From JBBIRM01 sp037441765 (GTDB lineage: Bacteria > Desulfobacterota > BSN033 > UBA1163): a stretch of 34,545 nucleotides of DNA. A model generated the notes under the pieces. It made no database searches. It worked only from the letters and a program-made list of their open reading frames with translations, and was not told the origin of the DNA. Below, piece after piece: positions 15,220 to 23,002 of this stretch (its first letter is position 1; the number at the start of each line of letters is the position of its first letter). The position numbers and the translations under genes were made by a program. The stretch spans positions 1 to 34,545 of the forward strand of contig JBBIRM010000013.1 of the NCBI GenBank assembly GCA_037441765.1. Reading direction: 5' to 3'.

Positions 15220-16587
15220 TCAACCTCCAAAATAATCCTTTAGGAAACGAAAGAGACCTCCTATTCCCAATCTATGTTTTCGGATATGGTTCCAAATATC
15301 CCTGACCGCCCTTCTCGAACGGGTGTAATAAAGGAGGCTTGCCTTAAGGAGAAGCCATTCCAAACGGATAAAGGAAAAATTCCTATGCTTGAAGACGAGG
15401 TGTTGCATATCAAAGAAGGACCATGGTCTCCTCCATTTATAAATCCGATCCTTCACCTGTTCATAGAGGACGGTCCCTGGGAAAGGGGTAAGGATCGAAA
15501 AGTTAGCCACATTGGTATCGAGCCGTTTGGCGAAACGGATGGTTTCGTGGACGGTTTTGACATTATCGTGAAGCGCCCCAAGGATATAGGAGGCATGGAT
15601 CTCAAGGCCATGCCTTTTCATCATCTCAACGGTCTTAACGATCTCTTCCAACTCGATACCCTTTCGTAGTTCTTTCAGGACCTCAGGGTTAGAGGATTCG
15701 ATCCCAACAAAGACTGCCTTAGCCCCTGCCCTAACCATCTCTCTGACCATCTCTTCATTCCGCTCAAGAAGATCGATCCGAGATAAATGCCACCACCAGA
15801 GGTCAAGTCTCCTTTCGACAATCCCATGACAAATCTCAACCACTCGCCGGGGAGAGATGGTGAATGTGTCATCCACAAAGGCGAGGGCATTAAAATGGTA
15901 ACGATGATAAATCTCTTCGATCTCCTTTAGGACCGATGAAACACTTCTGGCTCTCCACCGGAGCCCAAAAAAATTAGAAGAGGCGCAGAAGGTACACTGA
16001 AACGGACATCCTCGACTTGTGATCAAAGGGGTAATCGGGCGATCCCCAAGTTTGGTCCTTCTATAATCGTCTAAGTTGATGAGGTGTCGTGCAGGAAAGG
16101 GAAGGCTATCGAGGTCTTCAATAAAAGGTCTGGGAGGTGTTCGGTGGACTCTCCCTTTGGACAAGAAACTGATTCCCAGGACAGAATCAAGTCTACCCTC
16201 CCTTCTTTCGAGATGTTTCAGAAGTTCAGAAAAAGTAATCTCCCCTTCACGGTGTACAACGAAATCCACCTGACGGGTGGAAAGGATTTCTTCATCCACA
16301 TAGCCTGGGTGGGGACCTCCCATCACAACGGTACACCCATTGGCCTTTGCCTTTTTAGCAATCCTTAGCGCCTGAGAATATCGTGTCGTATCGGTGGAGA
16401 TTCCAACAAGATCATATTTCTTAAAATCGATCTCTTCCTTTCTCTGAACCGATAGGTCTTTGACTTCTACCTGGTGGCCTTCTCTCTCTGTATAAGCAGC
16501 CACATAGAGAAGTCCAAGCGGTGGGAAAAGGACTCCAACTGCTTTAAGTGTTCCCGTGGGAGCAGGATTGATGAGAAGAACTCGCAT
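15220..16587 (-). CDS. B12-binding-domain radical SAM protein (copy 4)
   Basis: A 455-residue protein with a cobalamin-binding domain (MRVLLINPAP, FPPLGLLYVAAYTEREGH, VVMGGPHPGYVDEE, DFVVHREGE) and a radical SAM barrel with ITSRGCPFQCTFC (C194, C198, C201). The C-terminal part has the FSILTPFPGT signature shared with copy 2. A basic tail of about 60 residues ends in RFLKDYFGG. It resembles hopanoid-type (HpnJ/HpnR-like) B12 radical SAM proteins in layout, but no squalene-hopene cyclase is present. It is directly coupled to the LpxL-like acyltransferase gene. No Shine-Dalgarno is visible before the ATG. An acyl chain or lipid is the plausible substrate by context. Confidence 0.88.
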   Translation of the reverse strand: MRVLLINPAPTGTLKAVGVLFPPLGLLYVAAYTEREGHQVEVKDLSVQRKEEIDFKKYDLVGISTDTTRYSQALRIAKKAKANGCTVVMGGPHPGYVDEEILSTRQVDFVVHREGEITFSELLKHLERREGRLDSVLGISFLSKGRVHRTPPRPFIEDLDSLPFPARHLINLDDYRRTKLGDRPITPLITSRGCPFQCTFCASSNFFGLRWRARSVSSVLKEIEEIYHRYHFNALAFVDDTFTISPRRVVEICHGIVERRLDLWWWHLSRIDLLERNEEMVREMVRAGAKAVFVGIESSNPEVLKELRKGIELEEIVKTVEMMKRHGLEIHASYILGALHDNVKTVHETIRFAKRLDTNVANFSILTPFPGTVLYEQVKDRIYKWRRPWSFFDMQHLVFKHRNFSFIRLEWLLLKASLLYYTRSRRAVRDIWNHIRKHRLGIGGLFRFLKDYFGG

Positions 16588-16667
16588 AAAAAAATTATGT
16601 GCTCACTTTATTTAATCATTTTATCCCTTAAGGATGAAACTGGATTTTTCACTTTGTCAACCTGTTA

Positions 16668-17633
16668 CTACCTGACTATTATACTTTTCGAGTCCCTGTA
16701 GCGTTCACAAAGATCACCCCAGCAGGCGACTACCTTCTCGTTTATTATAAGTTGAACCACTTCGCATTGATTCCCACACTCATCACATTCAAATCCGTGG
16801 GTAAAGCAGGTCTTCTCTAAAAGGTCAAATCCCTTAAATAAGGATTTAGAGGGCCTTGTCCTCTTAACCAGCTTGGCTGCGCCTATTGCTCCCATCACAT
16901 CAAAATTCTCCGGGACGAGGAGGGAGGTACCCAGTTCTTTCTCGAAAGCCCTCTGAATCCCCTGATTGGCTGCTACCCCTCCTTGAAATACAATGGGAGA
17001 GAGAATATCCTTCCCCCGGCAGACATTGTTGAGGTAATTCTTTACGAGAGACTCACAGAGGCCTGCCACGATATCCTCCACTGGATGGCCCATCTGTTGT
17101 TTATGGATCATATCGGTTTCAGCAAAGACCGTGCATCGACCCGCAATTCGAACAGGATGTTTGGATTTAAGGGCAAGGGTCCCAAATTCCTCAATCGAAA
17201 TTCCAAGCCTACCCGCCTGCTGATCTAAGAATGAACCTGTGCCTGCGGCACAGACCGTATTCATCGCAAAATCTACCACCACCCCATGCCTCAGCAAAAT
17301 TACCTTCGAATCCTGTCCACCAATTTCAATGATGGTTTTAGCCTCTGGGTAAAGATCAATGACTGCTATCGAATGGGCCGTGATCTCATTCTTGATGAGG
17401 TCGGCTCCCACTAAATAAGAAGCAAGATGACGGGCGCTTCCTGTGGTTGCAACTCCATCAATCTGGATCTCTTTACCCCATTGAGCCAAAAGCCTCTCCA
17501 TCCCTTGTTGAATTGCATCAATGGGGCGGCCACCATTCCGAAGATAGACTCGGCTGAGGACTCGATCAGCCTCATCGATTATCACCATCTTCGTGGTGAT
17601 AGAACCCACATCAATGCCTAAATAGTTCCCCAT
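16668..17633 (-). CDS. Acyl-CoA dehydratase activase (BcrAD/BadFG/HgdC ATPase family)
   Basis: A 321-residue ASKHA-fold ATPase that couples ATP hydrolysis to low-potential electron transfer. Motifs: GIDVGSITTKMVI (phosphate 1), TTGSARHLA, EIGGQDSKVI, TVCAAGTGSFLDQQA and GRCTVFAETD. C128 and C167 match the two cysteines per monomer that hold the bridging [4Fe-4S] cluster in HgdC. An additional cysteine-rich C terminus of about 45 residues (CFTHGFECDECGNQCEV) suggests a second metal site. It is the last of three genes whose two upstream partners look like the electron-accepting dehydratase/DUF2229 components. The substrate is unknown; no Shine-Dalgarno is visible. Confidence 0.9.
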   Translation of the reverse strand: MGNYLGIDVGSITTKMVIIDEADRVLSRVYLRNGGRPIDAIQQGMERLLAQWGKEIQIDGVATTGSARHLASYLVGADLIKNEITAHSIAVIDLYPEAKTIIEIGGQDSKVILLRHGVVVDFAMNTVCAAGTGSFLDQQAGRLGISIEEFGTLALKSKHPVRIAGRCTVFAETDMIHKQQMGHPVEDIVAGLCESLVKNYLNNVCRGKDILSPIVFQGGVAANQGIQRAFEKELGTSLLVPENFDVMGAIGAAKLVKRTRPSKSLFKGFDLLEKTCFTHGFECDECGNQCEVVQLIINEKVVACWGDLCERYRDSKSIIVR

Positions 17634-17680
17634 AATGACTAAAAGATATTAATCAAAAATTGGAGTTTGCCTATTGAAAT

Positions 17681-18682
17681 TTATCCGAACCCGGTGCTTT
17701 TGGCTTTGTGCCTCTTCTTCTCTTCCATCAAATCTCGAAAGGCCTCCAAACGGGTGATCAGTCCTTCCCTTCCTGTATGCTCATCAAAGGAAAGGATGAG
17801 AAATGGAGTTTCATTTTCCTTCCCAATCTTCAACCTCCTTTTAATCAACTCCTGAAGAAGTGCATCGATTCCGCACTTGAAGGAGGTGGCAAGAATTACT
17901 CCGTCCACTCTTTCTCGAAGGAAATGGAAGACAGCCCCAACGATCTCCCTCCCGGAGGACCAGTATATCTCTTTCGAAAGGTCAGAAACCTGTCGATCAA
18001 TCTCTGCCTCAGAGACCCCATCAGAGGTGAGAATCTCCATCCCAAGGCCTTTTATGAGACCGGGGAGATCTTTATTAATATCAATATCAAACAGATTATA
18101 GGGATGACCGATTAGAGCAACCCGAAAAGTTGATTCTCCTCTCCTGGACAATGGGGTTTGTATATCCACTTCATAAACCTCTCTTGTTGGAAGATGATTG
18201 ACTCTATGGGCCCACTCCATTTGAAATCTTGAGAAAACGAAGGAAGCCTCTTTGAAGGCCCTATGACTTTCTCTTTTCGATGCCCCAAGCCTCTGGCCAA
18301 TCCTTAGAAATGACTTAAGCAGGGAAGCCCCTCTCACCCTGAGGTCGATCGTCTCATCGATCACTGGGACTTTCCCCTCTGTAGCCAAACGGACAATGTC
18401 CGGAGCCCCCCTAAACTTGGGACACATCATATGGGTTGAATGGAGGCTTACCATGCGAGGCACAAAAAGATATTCCACCTTCCCTACCAAATCCATGCAG
18501 TGGGTGACTAAGAGTTTCATAGGGAGACAACTGTCTTCAAAATAAATAATATTCCCTCTCTTACTCACCCCTTTTGAGACGACCACTTCCCAGCCCAAAT
18601 TTTTAAAGAAAGTGTGCCAGAAGGGATAGTATCGATAAAACATCAAGGAACGAGGAATACCGACACAGGGTTTCGTTTCCAT
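17681..18682 (-). CDS. DUF2229-family activase-related Fe-S protein
   Basis: A 333-residue protein of the acyl-CoA dehydratase activase-related (DUF2229) family. It opens with the characteristic VGIPRSLMFYRYYPFWHTFF and has conserved cysteines in YFEDSCLPMK, MMCPKFRGAPD and ATSFKCGIDAL that could hold an Fe-S cluster. In many anaerobes this domain is fused to an activase and an HgdB-like half in one protein of about 1400 residues; here the three parts are separate genes. The ATG at 18682 is kept because the family motif starts just after it, giving a 40-base overlap with the preceding gene. It probably forms a reductase with its neighbours; the reaction is unknown. Confidence 0.8.
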   Translation of the reverse strand: METKPCVGIPRSLMFYRYYPFWHTFFKNLGWEVVVSKGVSKRGNIIYFEDSCLPMKLLVTHCMDLVGKVEYLFVPRMVSLHSTHMMCPKFRGAPDIVRLATEGKVPVIDETIDLRVRGASLLKSFLRIGQRLGASKRESHRAFKEASFVFSRFQMEWAHRVNHLPTREVYEVDIQTPLSRRGESTFRVALIGHPYNLFDIDINKDLPGLIKGLGMEILTSDGVSEAEIDRQVSDLSKEIYWSSGREIVGAVFHFLRERVDGVILATSFKCGIDALLQELIKRRLKIGKENETPFLILSFDEHTGREGLITRLEAFRDLMEEKKRHKAKSTGFG

Positions 18683-19761
18683 TGCAACATCTCGATGAAG
18701 GCCTCCAGGAGGGTAAGAATTCGACCTTCCACCTCTTGCTCATCTAAGATTATAGTGAGGATGGGAATGTCATGATCCTTGCTCACCTTAGTTAAAATCC
18801 CGGAGGCAGTTGTCTCAGGCATGCAGGCAAAGGGCATCAGATGGACTATCCCATCATATCCCTCTTTGGATCGGAGGATGGCCTCCCCAATTGAGACATT
18901 ACACTCTGCACCCACATCATACCCCAGATAAGCCTTAGAGGCCTCGAGGAAACGGCCTCGATCTGAATCCCGATTAGCCCTGTTCTTCCTTAGGCTTCTC
19001 AGAATGTGGGTTGAGAACCAGGAGGTTCGTGTCACCTCTGCACCCAATTCCCCCAATTTCTGCTCCACGCCACGGTTGATATGAGGATCCATGACCGTAT
19101 ATAGCTCTCCTACCAATGCAATCTTGAAAGGGATACGAGAAAAATCCTGCTCAGTCTCCTCAAGATAGACCTTTGCTTTCTGGAAGGCCGAATCAAGGTC
19201 TTTTGGATTCTTAGCTTCGTCTACCCAGAGGAGACCTTTCTTCAATCTGCTCTGGGTCTCACCTTTCCTCACCTCTTTTGGCCTCACCTTGGCGGCCAAC
19301 TTCTCCAAGGCCTCGCAGGCCATCATCTTCTTCCATCCCATGTAAAGTCCATATGGAAAGAGAAGGATATTCTTCAGGCCCAACTCCTTCTTCAACTCTT
19401 TGGTCTCCTCATAGTTCTTCCAAAGGGCTTCCCATGTCAATCTTGGGGGGATGGTGAGCCATCGATAATGAAGTCCCATATCTTCAAGAATTACTTTCTG
19501 GACGAGATCATAAAGACCCAGGCGACAGGGAGGACCACTTCCAACCATCACGATGGTGTCTGCTCCCATCTGAAGGGCCTCGATAAAGTTGCCAAGAATG
19601 ATTTTAAAAGGAAGGCAGATACATTCGTTCGATTGCTGGACTCCTAAGGCGAGGGTTTTTCGGCTGGTTTCAGGAGGGACGATGTAAGGGATCTGAGCGG
19701 TCTCTGCAATCGCCTTGCAGAAGATGTGCATTGTGCCCAGATGAGGAAAGGTGACCTTCAT
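18643..19761 (-). CDS. 2-hydroxyacyl-CoA dehydratase (HgdB)-like Fe-S protein
   Basis: A 372-residue protein resembling the HgdB/BcrB-type subunit in the split DUF2229 system (CoA-protein activase family). Cysteine motifs that could ligate a [4Fe-4S] cluster occur in SNECICLPFK, GSGPPCRLGLYD and MPFACMPET; PFKIALVGELYTVMDP begins the C-terminal Rossmann-like half. The start overlaps the radical SAM stop by 4 bases (atga), and its end overlaps the DUF2229 gene by 40 bases, so all are translationally coupled. With the activase it would receive electrons at very low potential, as in 2-hydroxyacyl-CoA dehydratases, benzoyl-CoA reductases or double-cubane proteins. The substrate cannot be read. 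Confidence 0.75.
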   Translation of the reverse strand: MKVTFPHLGTMHIFCKAIAETAQIPYIVPPETSRKTLALGVQQSNECICLPFKIILGNFIEALQMGADTIVMVGSGPPCRLGLYDLVQKVILEDMGLHYRWLTIPPRLTWEALWKNYEETKELKKELGLKNILLFPYGLYMGWKKMMACEALEKLAAKVRPKEVRKGETQSRLKKGLLWVDEAKNPKDLDSAFQKAKVYLEETEQDFSRIPFKIALVGELYTVMDPHINRGVEQKLGELGAEVTRTSWFSTHILRSLRKNRANRDSDRGRFLEASKAYLGYDVGAECNVSIGEAILRSKEGYDGIVHLMPFACMPETTASGILTKVSKDHDIPILTIILDEQEVEGRILTLLEAFIEMLQWKRNPVSVFLVP

Positions 19762-21158
19762 CCATGTCTACCCATTACCTTCTTACCTTCTGAGAGAGGT
19801 TGCTCCATCTGAGACCTGTTCTTCTCTTGCCAGGCCTTCTCAGCAATCTCTCCATAAGCCTTTGAATAGGTGTCAATGGCATCCACAAAACGGGTGAAGA
19901 GGTCCTCCGCCCCTTCATGGGTAAAGTATTTTGCATGTCTAAGGGCGATCTCCCTCCCCTGCTCAGGATGGTCGATTAAAAGACAGGGTCTAAAAAAATT
20001 TTTTGAGAAAGGCTGTCGTGAACGGATCTCTCGAAAAAGCGAAGAATTGAGGGCCTCTGCCAATGACTTCTCTTTAATATTATCCGAAGCGAAATGGCAG
20101 AAAACACAAGGCTCCACATCCCCATTGGCATTGACATGAAAGTACTTCCTTCCTGCTGCAATACACCCCTGGGTCAGACATCCGTCATTCCAGAAGTCCA
20201 CAAAGAGCATGGGCTTTGTTGCTCGAAAATGGATAAGACGCTCCCTCATCCTGTTCCTCTGCTCAGGCGTTGCCATCAGGCTTGGGTCTGCATCTCTTCC
20301 AATAGGGATATAATGGAAATTCCACATCAGGATACATCCCATCTTAACCAAAAAATCGATAAAGGCATCGCTGGTTAAAACATCCGTATTTTGGGATGTC
20401 TGAGTGGTGGAAACAGCAAAGAAGATACCGGCTTTTCTGAGCCCATCCATCACACGGGTAAGATGTTCGAACTGGCCCTTTCCCCTCCTCGTATCCGTCT
20501 CCTTTTCAAAGCCTTCAAGGCTTATAGCAGGAACAACATTCCCCAAGGCCACAAATCGCTGAATCATCTTTTCATCAATTAAAGAACCATTGGTGTAAAC
20601 CTGAAAAAGGCAATCAGGATATTTCTCAAAAAGGTCGAGAAGATCTTCTCTAATAAAAGGCTCTCCACCTGTTATTAAAATCAAGTAAATCCCCATCTCT
20701 TTACATTCCTTTACCAGACGATCCATCACGGAGTAAGGAAGATCCGCCTTTTTAGAATAGTTTGAGGCGTAACACCCGTAACAACGGAGATTACACCGCA
20801 TCGTTGGGCTGAGCAACATCGCATCAGGTGGATAAAAACCTTTCTCCGCCTCAAAAGCCTTTCTCTGGTTTGTCCCCATCAACAATTGGTTGACGATGAA
20901 GTTAGAGATGATTTTTTTTCGGTGGTGGGGATTTGTTTCCTCAAGCACCCTCCTCGCAATGCTAAGGCCTGGGTGATCGGTTTGAAAAAGGTGACGAATC
21001 CATCGAATCTTTTCTCGATAGGATTCTTTTTGAGGAATCCTCTCAGCCAGATATGTTAGGCGGATGAAGTTCTCCTTTGAGGCACTGGCTAAAAGAGAAA
21101 GAGCACTTGAGGTAAATTTCTCAATGGAATATCGTTTGGCCTTTTGATAAAAGTCCAT
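19758..21158 (-). CDS. Radical SAM protein with SPASM-like C terminus
   Basis: A 466-residue radical SAM enzyme without a cobalamin domain. The cluster motif is SPTMRCNLRCYGCYA (C122, C126, C129), followed by ILITGGEPFIREDLLDL and a barrel with YTNGSLID and PAISLEGFEKETD. A cysteine-containing C-terminal region (GCIAAGRKYFHVNANGDVEPCVFCHF) matches SPASM/twitch-type auxiliary-cluster domains. An N-terminal helical extension of about 105 residues precedes the barrel. The enzymes of this class modify peptides, sugars or cofactors, or add groups to lipids (HpnH-like). An aaggag site lies before the ATG. It is coupled by a 4-base overlap to the HgdB-like gene, linking this chemistry to the ATP-driven reductase set. 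Confidence 0.85.
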   Translation of the reverse strand: MDFYQKAKRYSIEKFTSSALSLLASASKENFIRLTYLAERIPQKESYREKIRWIRHLFQTDHPGLSIARRVLEETNPHHRKKIISNFIVNQLLMGTNQRKAFEAEKGFYPPDAMLLSPTMRCNLRCYGCYASNYSKKADLPYSVMDRLVKECKEMGIYLILITGGEPFIREDLLDLFEKYPDCLFQVYTNGSLIDEKMIQRFVALGNVVPAISLEGFEKETDTRRGKGQFEHLTRVMDGLRKAGIFFAVSTTQTSQNTDVLTSDAFIDFLVKMGCILMWNFHYIPIGRDADPSLMATPEQRNRMRERLIHFRATKPMLFVDFWNDGCLTQGCIAAGRKYFHVNANGDVEPCVFCHFASDNIKEKSLAEALNSSLFREIRSRQPFSKNFFRPCLLIDHPEQGREIALRHAKYFTHEGAEDLFTRFVDAIDTYSKAYGEIAEKAWQEKNRSQMEQPLSEGKKVMGRHG

Positions 21159-21167
21159 CTTTTCTCC

Positions 21168-21848
21168 TTACCAGAGTAGCCCCCGGAGAAATACTTTACA
21201 TACTAACCAGGTGTCAACTACGGGTCTGAAGTGACTGGAAGGAGTACCATCAATCTTTGGAGTAATAATTGGAAAACTTAACACACTGAACCCCTTTTTG
21301 CAAGCCTTAATCAGCAGTTCCAACTCCATTTCAAACCCACTGGTGGTAAGATCAACTTCCTTCAACACCTCAGCCCTAATCAAACGGAACCCCGATTGAC
21401 TATCCGTAATATCTGAATGGCAGAGTCGAGAGACTGCCTTTGCCCCCAAACGATTCCAGAACCTTCTGAGTAGGGGCATCCTATCGAATTCCCCAAACCT
21501 TGAGGCGATGAGGAAATCAGGCTTAACCCTCTGGTAGACTTTAAGGAGGGTCGGAATTTCCATCGGATCATGCTGACCATCTGCGTCCAGGGTGATGACC
21601 AATTCATATCCTTTCTCAATAGCATACTTGAAGCCTGTTCTTAGGGCAACTCCCTTCCCAAGATTTTTGGGGTGTTCTAAAAGATGGACAGGATACTTTA
21701 GGCCAACCCTCTTCGTCTCATCTGTGGACCCATCGTCCACCACGATGGTATCAAACCCGAGGGATTGAACTTTTTCCAGAACAGGACCGATCGTATCTTG
21801 AGCATTATAGGCAGGAATTAGAACACAGACCTTTGGAAAACTCTCCAT
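21168..21848 (-). CDS. Family 2 glycosyltransferase (dolichyl-phosphate mannosyltransferase-like)
   Basis: A 226-residue GT-A fold glycosyltransferase. Motifs: VCVLIPAYNAQDTIG, VVDDGSTDET (nucleotide-binding Asp), NLGKGVALRTGF, and TLDADGQHDP (DxD metal site). The single-domain form with SDITDSQSGFRLI is typical of DPM1/polyprenyl-phosphate sugar transferases. The ATG at 21848 is used (ribosome site gagaggaaag), four bases after the deacetylase stop; a GTG at 21944 is open in frame but would overlap the deacetylase gene by 92 bases. It would transfer an activated sugar to a lipid carrier or glycolipid at the inner membrane, and with the deacetylase suggests a surface glycan step. Confidence 0.88.
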   Translation of the reverse strand: MESFPKVCVLIPAYNAQDTIGPVLEKVQSLGFDTIVVDDGSTDETKRVGLKYPVHLLEHPKNLGKGVALRTGFKYAIEKGYELVITLDADGQHDPMEIPTLLKVYQRVKPDFLIASRFGEFDRMPLLRRFWNRLGAKAVSRLCHSDITDSQSGFRLIRAEVLKEVDLTTSGFEMELELLIKACKKGFSVLSFPIITPKIDGTPSSHFRPVVDTWLVCKVFLRGLLW

Positions 21849-21852
21849 GGTC

Positions 21853-22788
21853 TTAACTTTCCTCTCCAATCCTATCTTGATGAAGTGGGATAGAATGGTT
21901 TTTAGAAAATAGGAAATCTTTGATCGAACCAAATTCAAAATCACTCAAGACCTGCTCCATCCGTTCCTCAGTCGTTCTGATCTTTCCATAGCAGACAAAA
22001 CTTTTGATCAAGGGGAGACGTATGGGTGGAGGATGAAAGTCAAAATCAGAGGGATGACAGAAAAGAAGAATGGGATAACCGAGTTGGTTATATTTATAAA
22101 TGGATCTTTTAATCTTTTGGTATGGAAAGATTCTAAAACCCCATCCTCCACCAATCGGAAGATTTCCTATAGGAGATGACATGACCAGGGGTGGGAACTC
22201 TCTGATCTCTCCATGGGGAGTGAGGAGACAATAAGGGATGGTGGGAGCATTGGGAATGCCAATAAAACGAAGCGGAGCAATGCTGGAATCATAAAGAAAG
22301 CCATTCTGGACCAATAGATCAATGGCCCAGTAGGAATTCCTCCTCCCCTGACCTGGCGTTGCAAAAAAGTGCAATTTGGAAGAATCTGCCTGTTTAAGGG
22401 TTCCACAAATCGACCATTGAGGAGCACGATAACCCACGATCCTCTCTCCGACCAAACTCTCTAAAATATGTTTTGAGTGGAGGAGGTCCTTAAGAAACTC
22501 CTCTTTTGTCTGTTTATAAACCTGAAGATGACCATAACCATGGGAGGCAATCTCATGTCCCTCACGCAAGATCATCGTTAATAATTCTGGATTCTTTTCT
22601 GCCACATATCCGAGAACAAAGAAGGTCGCTCGAACCCTAAAACGGCTAAAAAGATTAAGTATCTTCTCGCAATTGGTTAGGACTCGGCTCTCGCATCGAT
22701 CCCATAAAGAGGGTGGAAGAATATGTTCGATATCGCAAATATGGAACCAATCCTCAAGATCCACCGTTAAAATATTCTTAATGGTCAT
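21853..22788 (-). CDS. Polysaccharide deacetylase, NodB/DUF3473 type, with an internal insertion
   Basis: A 311-residue NodB-fold deacetylase. Metal and catalytic motifs: TVDLEDWFH (D13 metal ligand), RATFFVLGYVAE and HEIASHGYGH (H83, H87), with GYRAPQWSI after them. The C-terminal DUF3473 part (GGGWGFRIFPYQ and LFCHPSDFD) is typical of deacetylases in exopolysaccharide loci with exosortase. Residues about 128-150 (22339-22407) interrupt the normally continuous step from APxxSI to the SxWAID helix and look like an in-frame insertion. It would remove N-acetyl groups from a glycan or glycolipid. It is the first gene of the minus-strand run and has only a weak ribosome site. Confidence 0.85.
   Translation of the reverse strand: MTIKNILTVDLEDWFHICDIEHILPPSLWDRCESRVLTNCEKILNLFSRFRVRATFFVLGYVAEKNPELLTMILREGHEIASHGYGHLQVYKQTKEEFLKDLLHSKHILESLVGERIVGYRAPQWSICGTLKQADSSKLHFFATPGQGRRNSYWAIDLLVQNGFLYDSSIAPLRFIGIPNAPTIPYCLLTPHGEIREFPPLVMSSPIGNLPIGGGWGFRIFPYQKIKRSIYKYNQLGYPILLFCHPSDFDFHPPPIRLPLIKSFVCYGKIRTTEERMEQVLSDFEFGSIKDFLFSKNHSIPLHQDRIGEES
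22339..22407. repeat. Possible in-frame REP-like insertion inside the deacetylase gene
   Basis: 69 bases (23 codons) with no counterpart in the family layout. It contains a small inverted repeat, TTGCA and TGCAA around a T-tract on the minus strand, and an adjacent CCTGACCTGGC motif on the plus strand. This resembles palindromic elements associated with REP-type transposases. The identification is tentative. Confidence 0.35.
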
Positions 22789-22821
22789 CCTGTTAATATT
22801 TTTTCAATCTTAATTTAAAAT

Positions 22822-22851
22822 ATTATAACCCAACTTTCTGAATTTTTTAAA
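22822..22851 (-). promoter_or_regulatory. Promoter candidate for the deacetylase-led operon
   Basis: Minus strand: -35-like TTTAAA (22846-22851), 18-base spacer, perfect -10 TATAAT (22822-22827), placed about 35 bases before the ATG at 22788. It lies in the AT-rich divergent region shared with the ketosynthase gene. The -35 is poor. Confidence 0.45.
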
Positions 22852-22920
22852 ATAATCTTTGTCCATCCACTCTAACTTCCAAATAAAACTATTTCTCGTT
22901 GTATAGGTTAACCCACCTTT

Positions 22921-22946
22921 CTACCCGATTCACCAGATGAATGAGG
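22921..22946. repeat. 26-base dispersed repeat, copy 2
   Basis: 24 of 26 positions match 31-56. It lies in the leader of the ketosynthase gene, 57 bases before the start. CCCGAT (22924-22929) can pair with ATCGGG (22954-22959), followed by gtttt; alternatively ATTCA (22928-22932) pairs with TGAAT (22938-22942) inside it. Confidence 0.5.
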
Positions 22947-23002
22947 CAATGCGATCGGGGTTTTGATATTTTGGGTCTCATTGTTTTAAAATGGTCAACA
23001 TC

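Noticed and set aside
8102..16587. Hopanoid-modification cluster
   Set aside because: The B12 radical SAM proteins resemble hopanoid enzymes in layout, but no squalene-hopene cyclase, squalene synthase or other hpn gene is present.
16600..16660. TTGACA on the minus strand as a promoter for the B12 radical SAM copy 4 gene
   Set aside because: No acceptable -10 hexamer lies 16-18 bases away.
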